NCBI GenBank assembly: GCA_900315835.1
Contig: ONAR01000037.1
Coordinates: 1-42,402, forward strand
Direction of reading: 5' to 3'
Length of the DNA: 42,402 bases
Origin: an uncultured Prevotella sp.
GTDB lineage: Bacteria; Bacteroidota; Bacteroidia; Bacteroidales; Bacteroidaceae
This document shows, piece by piece, positions 34,951-42,402 of the stretch. Position 1 is the first letter of the stretch, and every line of letters starts with the position of its first letter. The notes beneath the pieces were generated by a model. The model worked only from the letters and a program-made list of their open reading frames with translations. It was not told the origin of the DNA and ran no database searches. Position numbers and translations under genes: made by a program.

Positions 34951-35742
34951 TTAGAGGTTGTCTTTTTCAATATCTTTGAAGTAGCGGTAGGTACCGACCT
35001 TCAGTTCGTCGCATGCGGGCTCATCGGCCACGATGATGCTGTGGGCATGCTGTTGCAAGGCGCTGATGGTCCAAGCCTGAGTGACGGGGCCTTCGACGGC
35101 TGCCTGCAGTGCACGGGCCTTGTGGTGACCGTTGACAAGAATCATCACCTCGCGGGCTGACATCACAGTGCCGACACCAACGGTGAGGGCGTGCTTAGGC
35201 ACCTTATTAACATCGTTGTCGAAGAAACGGCTGTTGGCGATGATGGTGTCGGTGGTGAGTGTCTTCACACGTGTGCGGCTTGTCAGACTCGAGAACGGCT
35301 CATTGAAGGCAATGTGGCCGTCGGGGCCGATACCGCCGATGAAGAGGTCAATGCCGCCGGCTTCAACAATCATCTGCTCGTAATGGGCGCACTCTGCCTC
35401 GAGGTCCTTGGCGTTACCGTTGAGAATGTGGATATTCTCCTTGGGAATGTCGATATGGTCGAAGAGGTTACGGGCCATGAAGCTGTGGTAGCTCTCGGGA
35501 TGGCTCTCAGGCAGTCCGACATACTCATCCATGTTGAATGTCTTCACATATTTGAAACTCACGCGGCCCTCTTTGTTGGCCTTTACCAGTTCAGCGTACA
35601 TGCCTTCAGGAGAGCTTCCGGTTGGAAGACCCAGCACAAAAGGATGTTCAGCGGTCGGTTTGAACGCATTAATACGTGCAACTACATGATCTGCAGCCCA
35701 TTTAGACAGACGGTCATAATCTTGCTCAATAATTAATCTCAT
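34951..35742 (-). CDS. nagB: glucosamine-6-phosphate deaminase
   Basis: Converts glucosamine-6-phosphate to fructose-6-phosphate and ammonia. The 263-residue protein has the standard length and blocks: [22 protein letters not shown] with the catalytic Asp, [14 protein letters not shown] with the catalytic His, and the [15 protein letters not shown] region. It precedes the helicase gene with a 6-bp gap, so both are likely co-transcribed although functionally unrelated. Confidence 0.95.
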   Translation of the reverse strand: MRLIIEQDYDRLSKWAADHVVARINAFKPTAEHPFVLGLPTGSSPEGMYAELVKANKEGRVSFKYVKTFNMDEYVGLPESHPESYHSFMARNLFDHIDIPKENIHILNGNAKDLEAECAHYEQMIVEAGGIDLFIGGIGPDGHIAFNEPFSSLTSRTRVKTLTTDTIIANSRFFDNDVNKVPKHALTVGVGTVMSAREVMILVNGHHKARALQAAVEGPVTQAWTISALQQHAHSIIVADEPACDELKVGTYRYFKDIEKDNL

Positions 35743-35772
35743 GGTTGAAATAGGTTTAAATTAATTTCATTG

Positions 35773-35804
35773 CAAAACTACGAAAAAGAATTGGCATAAG
35801 CAAA
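35773..35804 (-). promoter_or_regulatory. promoter of nagB
   Basis: On the minus strand TTTG, 20 nt, then TAGTTTTG (35773-35780): a good -33/-7 pair, 30 nt before the ATG. Confidence 0.6.
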
Positions 35805-35931
35805 ACATCGCCCACTTTTTATTTATTTGTAACGTTTGATGGGGGTAATCGCCACATTGACACCAACGCTGCTGTAATGCGATTTGATGAAAATATGAGG
35901 AGAAAAACTTGGCGAAGACAACGAAAATCGT

Positions 35932-35939
35932 TAAATTTG
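35932..35939 (+). promoter_or_regulatory. -7 box of the GHKL-PIN gene promoter
   Basis: TAAATTTG with a CTTG element about 20 nt upstream (35908-35911). The leader to the ATG at 36052 would be about 105 nt, AT-rich and without a Shine-Dalgarno sequence. The rest of the 35743-36051 gap holds the nagB promoter and no gene. Confidence 0.5.
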
Positions 35940-36051
35940 TCCCCGAGTAAGCAAAGTGCTCAATGTAGTACATGATAATCACGCTATTTCATATAGCCGC
36001 AACAGCTACTTTACAAGAGATAATGGTATGCTGTTCTAATATACAATTTAT

Positions 36052-38331
36052 ATGATATACAAATCAATTGAGGATTTGAGAAATCTTTCTATTACAGAGA
36101 TAGAGGATTTCCTGAAAAGGTATTGGAAGACAAGAGACCTTGTATTCTATGGCGTTTTCATTCCGAACACTGAAAATCCGGAGAACTACAGCGGGACGAT
36201 GACAAAGGTCAAGGTTCCGGGAAGCACATTGTATCCAAGATACCCGTTTACCGATATAGGCAGCGTGACCTTTAAACTCCCGTCTAACCAAAGGCTTACG
36301 GGTAGGTTTTACAAGTTCAACTGCCGTCTGCTGCCCAACTTCAACAATCCCTGTCAGCTACAGATACTGCTGAGCACACTTGAGGAGATTGACCAACGCA
36401 CCTATCAGTTCATTGGCTACGTCAATAATCCAAGGCCACACGCGGCTGAGGATGATGGAAGGCGCCTGTCACCGATTGTCTATCGCTATAAATTGCTCGA
36501 AGACAATCAGACGGGCTGGGGCAATGACATCACCCACCTCATAGGTTTGTACAAGGAGGATCGCGACGGCAATTACTTCATCGATGACATCAGGCGCGCT
36601 GACTTGACAAGGCTGACGACTTACCCGAAGACTACGTTTCGCGTAGGACCTTTCCGTCTGCATGCTCCCATCGAAGGTCTGACAGAGGGTCAGTACTGTC
36701 GGTTTTATTGGAGGTTCACATTCAATGAAAAGGTGAACCCCTGCGAGATAGAAGTTGACGAGAGCCGGCCTATTACCCCCATCCCCCCAGAGGAGTTGTT
36801 GACCGCCATTAGCCAACGTGATGCCGCCACATACCTGTCAGCCGAAGGCGCTACAGCCCCCGAGGATCCCACCATACTCATTTACGACTTGCTCACTGAG
36901 GCCAATAAGTTCAGCGATACACCGGTTGACGTTCAGTTTACCCTTACCGATAACTACCTGTTATTCCACCATACGGGAAGGCCTTTGACGGCTGAGAATA
37001 TGCTTGATTACTGCGGGCTGCGCGAGCAATATGGCGAAGGGCAAGAGCGTCTGACGGCATACCACTGTCAGGGTCTACGCCAGTTCCTGCTTCACAATGC
37101 GCATTCCATCGTCATCTCCAACGGATTCTTCATCAACTTCAATGTTGTCAATGGCAGGCTTATACCTCAATGGCAGGATTATGCGGCACTGCCACGCGAG
37201 GTGAAGATTTCGCTCGCCAGGAGTAAACGATTCACAGAGACCATCATCCTGCCGTTCAGTAGTGATGATATGACTGTGATGAACAACTACAGGGCAAGCC
37301 TTCTCTGTGTTTTTGAGGATGTTGACAACATTGCCTTCTACCAAAACATTGGCAAGGTAACGGTGAAGATAAAAGGCCGGAAGGCTAAGACGCTTGACCG
37401 CAATGATTGGTTTGTCTCAAAGGAATATGTGTCGTTCATACCAAAACAGTTGCGGGACCGAATGAAGGCCAAGGAGGAAGTGAATACTGACGAGCGTTCC
37501 CAGCCCATGCAGAAGAAACTGACGTCAATCATGTTCGCGTGCAGACACAAGGACAATGAGCTGTTAGGTGTGAAAGACGCACCCGTTTACTGTATGATTC
37601 CCACTACCACGTCGTTTGGCTTCCCGTTTCTAATGAACATGGACATCGACATCAACAAGACCAACTATGCCATAAGCCGGCGTAGCGCATGGAATCGTAC
37701 TTATGCGGAGATTGCAGGAAGGCTGTTTGGCAAATGGATTGCTGACCTGGCAAAGAAAAAGGAATTTACGTCAAAGTCGATACTCAGCATTGTGCCCAAG
37801 TTTGAAGCGTGTCTGGCCAGCCACCCCGACGACAGGAAGTTCATTGAATTGTTTCAAAAGGGCTTCAAGGATGTCATTATGAACGAGCCGGATAAGCAGT
37901 CGAAAACTCGTTTTACTGGTCAAAGCAGCAAAGGAAAGGTATACGTCATCGACACGAACGTATTTGTCAATTGCCCCGACATCATCGCAAAAATTGGCAG
38001 TGGCAACACTGTAATCCTATCGGCGAAGGTGATTGACGAGCTCGACAACCTGAAATACAAGTTGGAAGATAAGGAGCTGCGCAATGTGCAGAAAGCCCTG
38101 AAGAACATTAATCAGGAGATTGATAAGGGGAATGTGGTCACGGAGATGTCAGACATCAAACTGCTGCCACGCGATTTCGACCGACATAACCCAGACAACA
38201 ACATTCTGTCGGTTGTGCTTCGCCATAAGGCGGAGTCGCCAACGTTGCTGTCTTCCGACAATGGATTACAAATCAAATCGAAGGCGCTTGGCATCAATGT
38301 CATTGGGCTGAAGGATTTCAATAAACAATAA
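36052..38331 (+). CDS. large protein with GHKL (sacsin/Hsp90-like) ATPase region and C-terminal PIN nuclease domain
   Basis: Not a named family as far as can be told. In the 759 residues three parts can be seen. Residues 1-240 are rich in beta-prone segments and may hold OB-like domains. At about 270-570 a GHKL-type ATPase is suggested by the N-box-like LLTEANK (Glu283, Asn285), the strand pair VQFTLTDNYLLFHH with TGRP (308-311), and the later TSFGFPFLMNMDIDINK block (about 520-536), which is like sacsin and Hsp90 nucleotide sensors. At 629-755 a PIN domain like the N-terminus of PhoH (VIDTNVFVN, IDELDNLKYK, PDNNIL, SSDNGL) keeps the four acidic residues Asp634, Glu663, Asp715 and Asp736, so it should be an active RNase. 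It stands alone on its own promoter. An ATPase sensor joined to an RNase is typical of defence or stress-response effectors; that role is inference. Confidence 0.72.
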   Translation: MIYKSIEDLRNLSITEIEDFLKRYWKTRDLVFYGVFIPNTENPENYSGTMTKVKVPGSTLYPRYPFTDIGSVTFKLPSNQRLTGRFYKFNCRLLPNFNNPCQLQILLSTLEEIDQRTYQFIGYVNNPRPHAAEDDGRRLSPIVYRYKLLEDNQTGWGNDITHLIGLYKEDRDGNYFIDDIRRADLTRLTTYPKTTFRVGPFRLHAPIEGLTEGQYCRFYWRFTFNEKVNPCEIEVDESRPITPIPPEELLTAISQRDAATYLSAEGATAPEDPTILIYDLLTEANKFSDTPVDVQFTLTDNYLLFHHTGRPLTAENMLDYCGLREQYGEGQERLTAYHCQGLRQFLLHNAHSIVISNGFFINFNVVNGRLIPQWQDYAALPREVKISLARSKRFTETIILPFSSDDMTVMNNYRASLLCVFEDVDNIAFYQNIGKVTVKIKGRKAKTLDRNDWFVSKEYVSFIPKQLRDRMKAKEEVNTDERSQPMQKKLTSIMFACRHKDNELLGVKDAPVYCMIPTTTSFGFPFLMNMDIDINKTNYAISRRSAWNRTYAEIAGRLFGKWIADLAKKKEFTSKSILSIVPKFEACLASHPDDRKFIELFQKGFKDVIMNEPDKQSKTRFTGQSSKGKVYVIDTNVFVNCPDIIAKIGSGNTVILSAKVIDELDNLKYKLEDKELRNVQKALKNINQEIDKGNVVTEMSDIKLLPRDFDRHNPDNNILSVVLRHKAESPTLLSSDNGLQIKSKALGINVIGLKDFNKQ

Positions 38332-38578
38332 TAACACTATGGACTGAACTTATAAAGTAAAGGAAGTGACTGTCGGTGAAGGCGACGACTGTCTTGGCTC
38401 ATCATCTGTCAAATTAATTGGTGTTTTTTTAACATGGAGACGGCGATATTTGCCAACACGTCGTACGTCGCCTCGATTTACGGCCGCTACGCGATAGTTT
38501 GCGCAAATAGTTATAAATCAACTATTTACGTTGTTTTAAGCCTGAATGATGGTCGGATTAGGCCGCTAAGCGGTCGTC
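38332..38578. other. intergenic region after the GHKL-PIN gene
   Basis: No gene seen. An 8-bp perfect inverted repeat (AAATAGTT at 38505-38512, AACTATTT at 38520-38527) followed by ACGTTGTTTTAAG may terminate the upstream gene. An 11-bp palindrome CCGCTAAGCGG lies at 38563-38573. Confidence 0.4.
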
Positions 38579-38709
38579 ATCAGATACTTATCGCAGTGCG
38601 ATAGCATACCTATCGCGATGGGATAGCATACCTATCGCAATGGGATAGCATAGCTATCGCGGTGCGAAAGCATAGTTATCGCAATGCGAAAGCATAGCTA
38701 TCGCGCTAC
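38579..38709. repeat. 22-bp palindromic tandem repeat array
   Basis: Five exact 22-bp units start at 38600, 38622, 38644, 38666 and 38688, with a shorter degenerate one at 38579-38599. The consensus is GATAGCATAGCTATCGCGATGG; the core GATAGC-ATA-GCTATC is an inverted repeat. Units differ at a few positions, mainly in the last four bases. The period of about two helical turns puts all cores on one face of the DNA, as in iterons or operator arrays. Related units occur at 22522-22570. Confidence 0.85.
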
Positions 38710-38929
38710 GGCAAGGCAAAAATACCGGTTTCGGAGCCATTTTGTCGTTGTTTCCTCCATTATTTGGCGTCGTTGCATCGCTGGAACAACGCAAAACCAG
38801 AACACGATTTTGTCCGCTATTTTCTTAGTTTTTAACACTTCATTACCACTTGCTGGCCAACATTGAATCAGGAATTGCCAACAGGTGATTATCGCAGTTA
38901 GCATGATACAAGCTCATTCTAAGGATATG

Positions 38930-39601
38930 TTATCCTTGAAGCGCTTGGGGAATCAGAATGGTGATGGCTCGGTTCTCTATCTTGATGACACCCTCTTGTT
39001 CCATCTCCGTCAGTGTCCTTATCAATGAGAATTTCTGTATGCCGAAACTGTCGGCAATCTCTTGTCGGCTACGGTCAAGGGTGACCGTGAGGCTTCCTTG
39101 CTCCTTTGAACGACGGTTCAGATAAAAGGCTATTTTCTCACGGACCGTCATCAGACTCAGCATACGGGTCTTCTTCGTTAGATAGACATTAATGTCGGAA
39201 ATCATACGGATGAAGTTCATGCGCAGCTGTTTGTCAAGGTCAATCAGCTTCAGCAGACTGTCTTTGGTCATGCGCAGCACCTTCACCTTGGTTTCTGTCT
39301 CTACGCTTACGGGCATGGAATTGTCGGTAGAGAAGAGCAGAGCAGGAGCTATCATATGACCTTCGTGAAGCCGCGTCATTTCCACCAGCTTGCCGCCATG
39401 TGAGGCCATACGGCAGACCAGCGTACCACTGATGACAATGTCGGCATATTGACAGGGCAGACCTGCGAGGGCATATACCTCGTAACAGTCGTAGTCGACG
39501 ATACTGTGGGGTACGGCAGACAGGCAAAGGTCTATCGTATTCCGCTTTATTCCGGCAAAGAGGGGACATTTCTCCAGTGCTGCAAAAACAAAATCTTCCA
39601 T
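38930..39601 (-). CDS. Crp/Fnr-family transcriptional regulator
   Basis: A 223-residue regulator: cyclic nucleotide-binding-type beta roll, a long dimerisation helix (about 115-150) and a C-terminal winged helix with SRQEIADSFGIQKFSLIRTL. There is no N-terminal cysteine cluster for an iron-sulfur centre of the Fnr type; one Cys is near residue 12. The ATG at 39601 is favoured because a promoter box lies at 39623-39630, inside the longer frame that starts at 39634. It follows the flavodoxin gene on the same strand but has its own promoter. Neighbouring genes are redox-related, so a role in oxidative or anaerobic response is inferred. Confidence 0.88.
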   Translation of the reverse strand: MEDFVFAALEKCPLFAGIKRNTIDLCLSAVPHSIVDYDCYEVYALAGLPCQYADIVISGTLVCRMASHGGKLVEMTRLHEGHMIAPALLFSTDNSMPVSVETETKVKVLRMTKDSLLKLIDLDKQLRMNFIRMISDINVYLTKKTRMLSLMTVREKIAFYLNRRSKEQGSLTVTLDRSRQEIADSFGIQKFSLIRTLTEMEQEGVIKIENRAITILIPQALQG

Positions 39602-39622
39602 AAGTCTGATGGTTGTACGCTG

Positions 39623-39630
39623 CAAAGGTA
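39623..39630 (-). promoter_or_regulatory. -7 box of the Crp/Fnr regulator promoter
   Basis: TACCTTTG on the minus strand, 21 nt before the ATG at 39601. Confidence 0.5.
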
Positions 39631-39691
39631 ACACTTTATCCTTTCAGCACCATTAACTTATGGAAGATTTCTCTTCAGTGACCATCCACTG

Positions 39692-40186
39692 CTATTTCAA
39701 TTCCGGACTTATTGCCTTCACCCAGTTGTCGATTCTCTCATCAGTCTTGTCGCTCTCATTCTCCTCATCAAGGGCAAGACCGACGAACTTCCCGTTGACC
39801 ACTGATTCGGAATCGTCGAAAGTGTAGCCATCGGTGGACACTGCTCCGACAATCTTCGCACCACTGTCCTTGACAGCATCGTAGAGGCCTGCCATAGACC
39901 CGCAGAACGTGTCGCTATAGCTGGCAGAGTCACCGACACCGAATATTGCAATGGTCTTGCCCTTGAGATCGGCAGACTTCAGTTTGTCTATGCCATCGTA
40001 CCAATCGTCCTGCAGCTCGCCTGCGCCCCATGTGGAGGAACCGAGCACAAGGTTGTCAGCTTCGGCAATCTGATCTTCAGTCACGTCGGCAACATTTACT
40101 GCTTCGGCGTTGAGTTTTTCGGCTATCTTTTGTGCCACTTCTTCTGTTGTTCCTGTTGTTGAACCGTAAATAACTAATGTCTTCAT
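39692..40186 (-). CDS. fldA: flavodoxin (long-chain)
   Basis: FMN-binding electron carrier of 164 residues. The phosphate loop GSTTGTTEEVA is at about 8-18; the isoalloxazine-flanking loops are SSTWGAGELQDDW and GVGDSASYSDTFCG. The insertion after the last loop marks it as the long-chain type. It lies between the cupin gene and the Crp/Fnr gene on the same strand and probably supplies low-potential electrons under iron limitation or oxidative stress. Confidence 0.95.
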   Translation of the reverse strand: MKTLVIYGSTTGTTEEVAQKIAEKLNAEAVNVADVTEDQIAEADNLVLGSSTWGAGELQDDWYDGIDKLKSADLKGKTIAIFGVGDSASYSDTFCGSMAGLYDAVKDSGAKIVGAVSTDGYTFDDSESVVNGKFVGLALDEENESDKTDERIDNWVKAISPELK

Positions 40187-40212
40187 AATGTTTTATTTAT
40201 ATTATTTTCTAC

Positions 40213-40269
40213 TTATGCTACGAGACCACCGAAACGGGTAATGCCACCACCAGTGAGCAGGATACCCAT
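40213..40269 (-). CDS. possible 18-residue glycine-rich ORF
   Basis: Minus-strand frame MGILLTGGGITRFGGLVA between cupin and flavodoxin, preceded in frame by a stop. It may be a small peptide gene or the remnant of a lost gene; no family is recognised. Confidence 0.2.
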   Translation of the reverse strand: MGILLTGGGITRFGGLVA

Positions 40270-40293
40270 TACGTGTTATGCTGGGAAATTCAC

Positions 40294-40632
40294 TTAGTTT
40301 TCCTCTTTGCCTCTAATCATTGTGATGATCACCTTGAACGGCTTTGGTGCATTTACTGCGTGGCGTGCACCACTGGGGATGACGAAGCTCTCGCCGGTAT
40401 GGATGGTGAAGGTTTGTCCCTCAACCGTCAGTTCCATTTCACCGTCAACGACCTGCAGAAGGGCATCGAAGGGAGCGTAGTGTTCCGACAGACGCTGTCC
40501 GGCATCGAAGGAAAACAGGGTCACGCTGCCCGAATCATTGTGGATGAGTTCCTTGCTTACCACTCCACCCTCGGCATAGTCAATAACCTCACTTGCGTTG
40601 AATGTCTCACCTTTCTGAAATTTCTTGCTCAT
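40294..40632 (-). CDS. small cupin-domain protein
   Basis: Single-domain cupin of 112 residues. Motif 1 is partial (His51 in SEHYAPFDALLQVVDGEME) and motif 2 reads GESFVIPSGARHAV, with the conserved Gly, Pro and His. These proteins bind a metal and may act as dioxygenases, isomerases or sensors; the activity cannot be set from sequence. First gene of the cupin-flavodoxin set and divergent from the NADH dehydrogenase. Confidence 0.9.
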   Translation of the reverse strand: MSKKFQKGETFNASEVIDYAEGGVVSKELIHNDSGSVTLFSFDAGQRLSEHYAPFDALLQVVDGEMELTVEGQTFTIHTGESFVIPSGARHAVNAPKPFKVIITMIRGKEEN

Positions 40633-40712
40633 AACGTTGATTTTTTAATTGTTGAACTTCTGCTGACACAACGGCAATGAACGTGCCAATGCGACATTGG
40701 TTCGACAGCTGA

Positions 40713-40724
40713 TAACAATTGTTA
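40713..40724. promoter_or_regulatory. 12-bp palindrome TAACAATTGTTA, possible Crp/Fnr site
   Basis: A perfect palindrome in the divergent gap between cupin and NADH dehydrogenase. Its TAACA...TGTTA half-sites resemble Crp/Fnr-family operators. Binding by the regulator encoded at 38930 is inference. Confidence 0.35.
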
Positions 40725-40803
40725 CCAAAAGAATGTTGAATTGGCGTCAACTCGTGTCAGTATGTGACCAATAAAATGTCATTCATAAAATATTGATAGT
40801 AAT

Positions 40804-40824
40804 TTTCGATGAATGTTATCGAAA
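40804..40824. promoter_or_regulatory. inverted repeat TTTCGAT-N7-ATCGAAA
   Basis: Perfect 7-bp arms with a 7-bp spacer, about 40 bp upstream of the -7 box of the NADH dehydrogenase gene. The position suits an operator for that promoter. Confidence 0.35.
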
Positions 40825-40864
40825 CAAACAATAAAACTTGCTTTTATCTGCATGAAAGAAAGGC

Positions 40865-40872
40865 TAACTTTG
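40865..40872 (+). promoter_or_regulatory. -7 box of the NADH dehydrogenase promoter
   Basis: TAACTTTG, 28 nt before the ATG at 40901. Confidence 0.55.
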
Positions 40873-40900
40873 CAATAACAAATAAAGAAAGGAACTCGAT

Positions 40901-42165
40901 ATGAGAGCGAATATCAAGAGAAATCAACTCAGACGTGTGGTAATTGTCGGTGGCGGCATTGGTGGACTGCAACTCGCCATGGCGCTGCGCAAGACCGATT
41001 TTCAGGTTGTGCTGATCGACAAGAACAACTACAACCAGTTTCCACCCCTTATCTATCAGGTGGCATCATCCGGGCTGGAACCCAGCAATATCTCCTTTCC
41101 CTTCCGGCGCATCTTCCAAAACTATAAGAATTTTTTTTCCGCAAGGGTGAGGTGAAGACCGTAGATACGAAGGAGAAGATGGTTACTACCACCTTTGGCA
41201 ATGTGCATTACGATTATCTCGTCCTTGCGGCCGGTGCGCAAACCAACTTCTTCGGCAATAAAAACGTTGAGCACAACGCGCTGGCGATGAAGACGGTGAC
41301 CGATGCCATGAAACTGCGCAACACTCTGCTCTCCAACCTTGAACAAGCGGAGACGGAAGACCGTGACGAAGAGCGCAAAGCCTGGATGAATATCGTCATT
41401 GTGGGTGGCGGTCCTTCGGGTGTGGAGATTGCAGGAGCCTTGGCTGATATGAAACGCACAGTGCTGCGGCACGACTATCCAGACCTTGATCCAAAGCTTT
41501 TCAATATCCATCTCATCAACTCACGCGATCGTCTGTTGGCCAGCATGGACACTGCTTCGTCTGAACGGGCTGAGAAGGACCTGCGGCTGATGGGCGTAGA
41601 CCTGATGCTTGGTCAACGTGTGGTGGACTATAAAGATAATAAGGTAGCGCTTGAGGACGGTACAGTGATTCCTGCCCGCACCGTCATCTGGGTGAGCGGC
41701 ATAAGAGGTGTTGCCATTGGCGGAATCCCGGAAGAAAGCATTGGACGTGGTGGCCGCATCCTTGTGGACCGTTTCAACGAAGTGAAGGGAATGGAGAACG
41801 TCTACGCCATAGGTGACCTAAGTCTGGTGGACGATGGCGACAATCATCAAGGACATCCGCAACTGGCACAGGTCGCCATCCAACAGGCCAAGAACCTCGC
41901 CCACAACCTCATCAATCGTGAGAGGGGCAAAGGGCAGAAGCCGTTTGTCTACCGTAACCTCGGTACGATGGCTACCATCGGCCGAAAAAAGGCTGTGGCA
42001 GAGATCGGCGGACTGAAATTCGGTGGATTGGCTGCATGGCTGCTTTGGCTGCTGGTGCACCTCCGCTCCATCCTCGGCGTAAGAAACAAGACTATGGCAC
42101 TCATCAACTGGACTTGGAACTACTTCAACTATAAACAGAGTCTGCGGTTGATCCTCGACCGATAA
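40901..42165 (+). CDS. type II NADH dehydrogenase (NDH-2), frameshifted at a T8 run
   Basis: FAD-dependent NADH:quinone oxidoreductase, split in two frames: 40901-41155 and about 41139-42165. First frame: FAD loop VVIVGGGIGGLQLAMAL and QFPPLIYQVASSGLEP. Second frame: LVLAAGAQTNFFG, NADH loop IVGGGPSGVEIAGAL, VIWVSGIRG, YAIGDLSLV (FAD C-terminal motif), and a C-terminal amphipathic helix (AAWLLWLLVHLRSIL) as in membrane-bound NDH-2. The break is at 41131-41138, eight T in a row; nine would give a continuous KNFFFRKGEVK sequence and a protein of about 420 residues, the normal length. The cause may be a sequencing error, a real mutation or phase variation. It is divergent from the cupin gene. 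Confidence 0.85.
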
Positions 42166-42217
42166 ACAGCTTGTGAATATTTACAATATCAACTCATCAA
42201 AAGATCATTAATACAAT

Positions 42218-42303
42218 AATTCAAGTTTCGCATGCTAACAATTACTTTATAGCCAAGTCTGCCGCAAGCAGGGGCCGGTCTTGTGCCGGCCCTCAAAAAA
42301 ATG
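42218..42303. mobile_element. half copy of the palindromic MITE/REP-like element, copy B
   Basis: Begins AATTCAAGTTTCGCATGC (42218 on) and contains the same 25-bp hairpin at 42269-42293 followed by CAAAAAAATG, matching one half of the 163-bp element at 22875-23037 in inverted orientation. The spacer between terminal repeat and hairpin differs after AATTAC, and the second half with the other terminal repeat is absent. Confidence 0.7.
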
Positions 42304-42339
42304 TGGTTCTTCCGCTTTTCTCGTTGGTAGGCACACAAG

Positions 42340-42402
42340 CTATTCTGTGTTGACAGTCTCGTCCTTCATGCCTAACAATAGTAATTTGAAGTATTCGTCA
42401 TC
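42340..42402 (-). CDS. C-terminal end of a minus-strand gene cut by the window edge
   Basis: Reading into the window on the minus strand gives DDEYFKLLLLGMKDETVNTE and a TAG stop. The composition is coding-like and uninterrupted to the edge, but 20 residues are too few to name the protein. Confidence 0.35.
   Translation of the reverse strand, partial: DDEYFKLLLLGMKDETVNTE

Noticed and set aside
38579-38709. CRISPR-like array
   Set aside because: 22-bp units abut each other with no spacers.
38698-38904. 68-codon minus-strand frame in the gap before the Crp/Fnr gene
   Set aside because: It runs into the tandem repeat array, has no promoter box and no recognisable family; the Trp/Cys-rich composition argues against coding.
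1-42402. tRNA, rRNA or riboswitch
   Set aside because: No cloverleaf-like, rRNA-like or known riboswitch consensus was recognised by eye; a covariance-model scan would be decisive.

Overview
The window looks like a chromosomal segment of a Bacteroidota bacterium, most likely a Prevotella/Segatella-type Bacteroidales. At least a dozen genes are preceded by the Bacteroidota -7 box TAnnTTTG, Shine-Dalgarno sequences are mostly absent, and the gene content fits (DUF5715 and OPT proteins, Crp-flavodoxin-cupin group, SWIM/SNF2 helicase). The genus is an inference. No rRNA, tRNA or CRISPR array was seen.

Layout. (1) 145-4362, minus: a four-gene dlt-like operon of adenylating ligase, acyl carrier protein, MBOAT acyltransferase and SGNH-type membrane protein, probably for acyl or aminoacyl decoration of a surface glycan. 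(2) 4531-6665, minus: an OmpR-type response regulator and its histidine kinase. (3) 6839-10203, minus: GDP-mannose 4,6-dehydratase followed by a secreted GH3 glycosidase. (4) 10480-14782: a pantothenate/CoA locus, panC-panD (+), panB (-), coaBC and a type II pantothenate kinase (+), then a DUF2520 Rossmann protein. (5) 15619-17339: a Y-family polymerase translationally coupled to a YolD-like protein; then a small secreted protein with YGHITG repeats and, on minus, a SWIM-SNF2 helicase. (6) 20613-22157: an AAA-ATPase/PD-(D/E)XK protein.

(7) 22158-24170 is a graveyard. It holds hairpins, palindromic repeats, an HerA/DUF87-like ATPase fragment split by a 163-bp palindromic element, and two small overlapping winged-helix ORFs. 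(8) 24179-28731 is an AT-richer restriction-modification island: Vsr endonuclease (-), a Sau3AI/MutH-like endonuclease, a C5-cytosine methyltransferase, and a DpnA-like adenine methyltransferase with an N-terminal DpnD/PcfM-like domain. Four GATC sites lie within 61 bp just before the last gene, suggesting methylation-sensitive expression.

(9) 29068-31894 (+): a DUF5715/M15-like protein and an OPT transporter, then a 57-bp tandem repeat that supplies the stop codon of the convergent gene. (10) 32197-35742, minus: nagB and a UvrD-like helicase with a DnaQ-type exonuclease domain inserted in it. (11) 36052-38331 (+): a solitary 759-aa protein combining a GHKL (sacsin/Hsp90-like) ATPase region with a C-terminal PhoH-type PIN nuclease. 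This is the strongest candidate for an undescribed system; it is followed by five 22-bp palindromic repeats whose relatives also occur in the graveyard. (12) 38930-42165: a redox cluster of Crp/Fnr regulator, flavodoxin and cupin (-), with a divergent NDH-2-type NADH dehydrogenase (+) that is frameshifted at a T8 run. The window ends in half of the palindromic element and the C-terminus of a further minus-strand gene.
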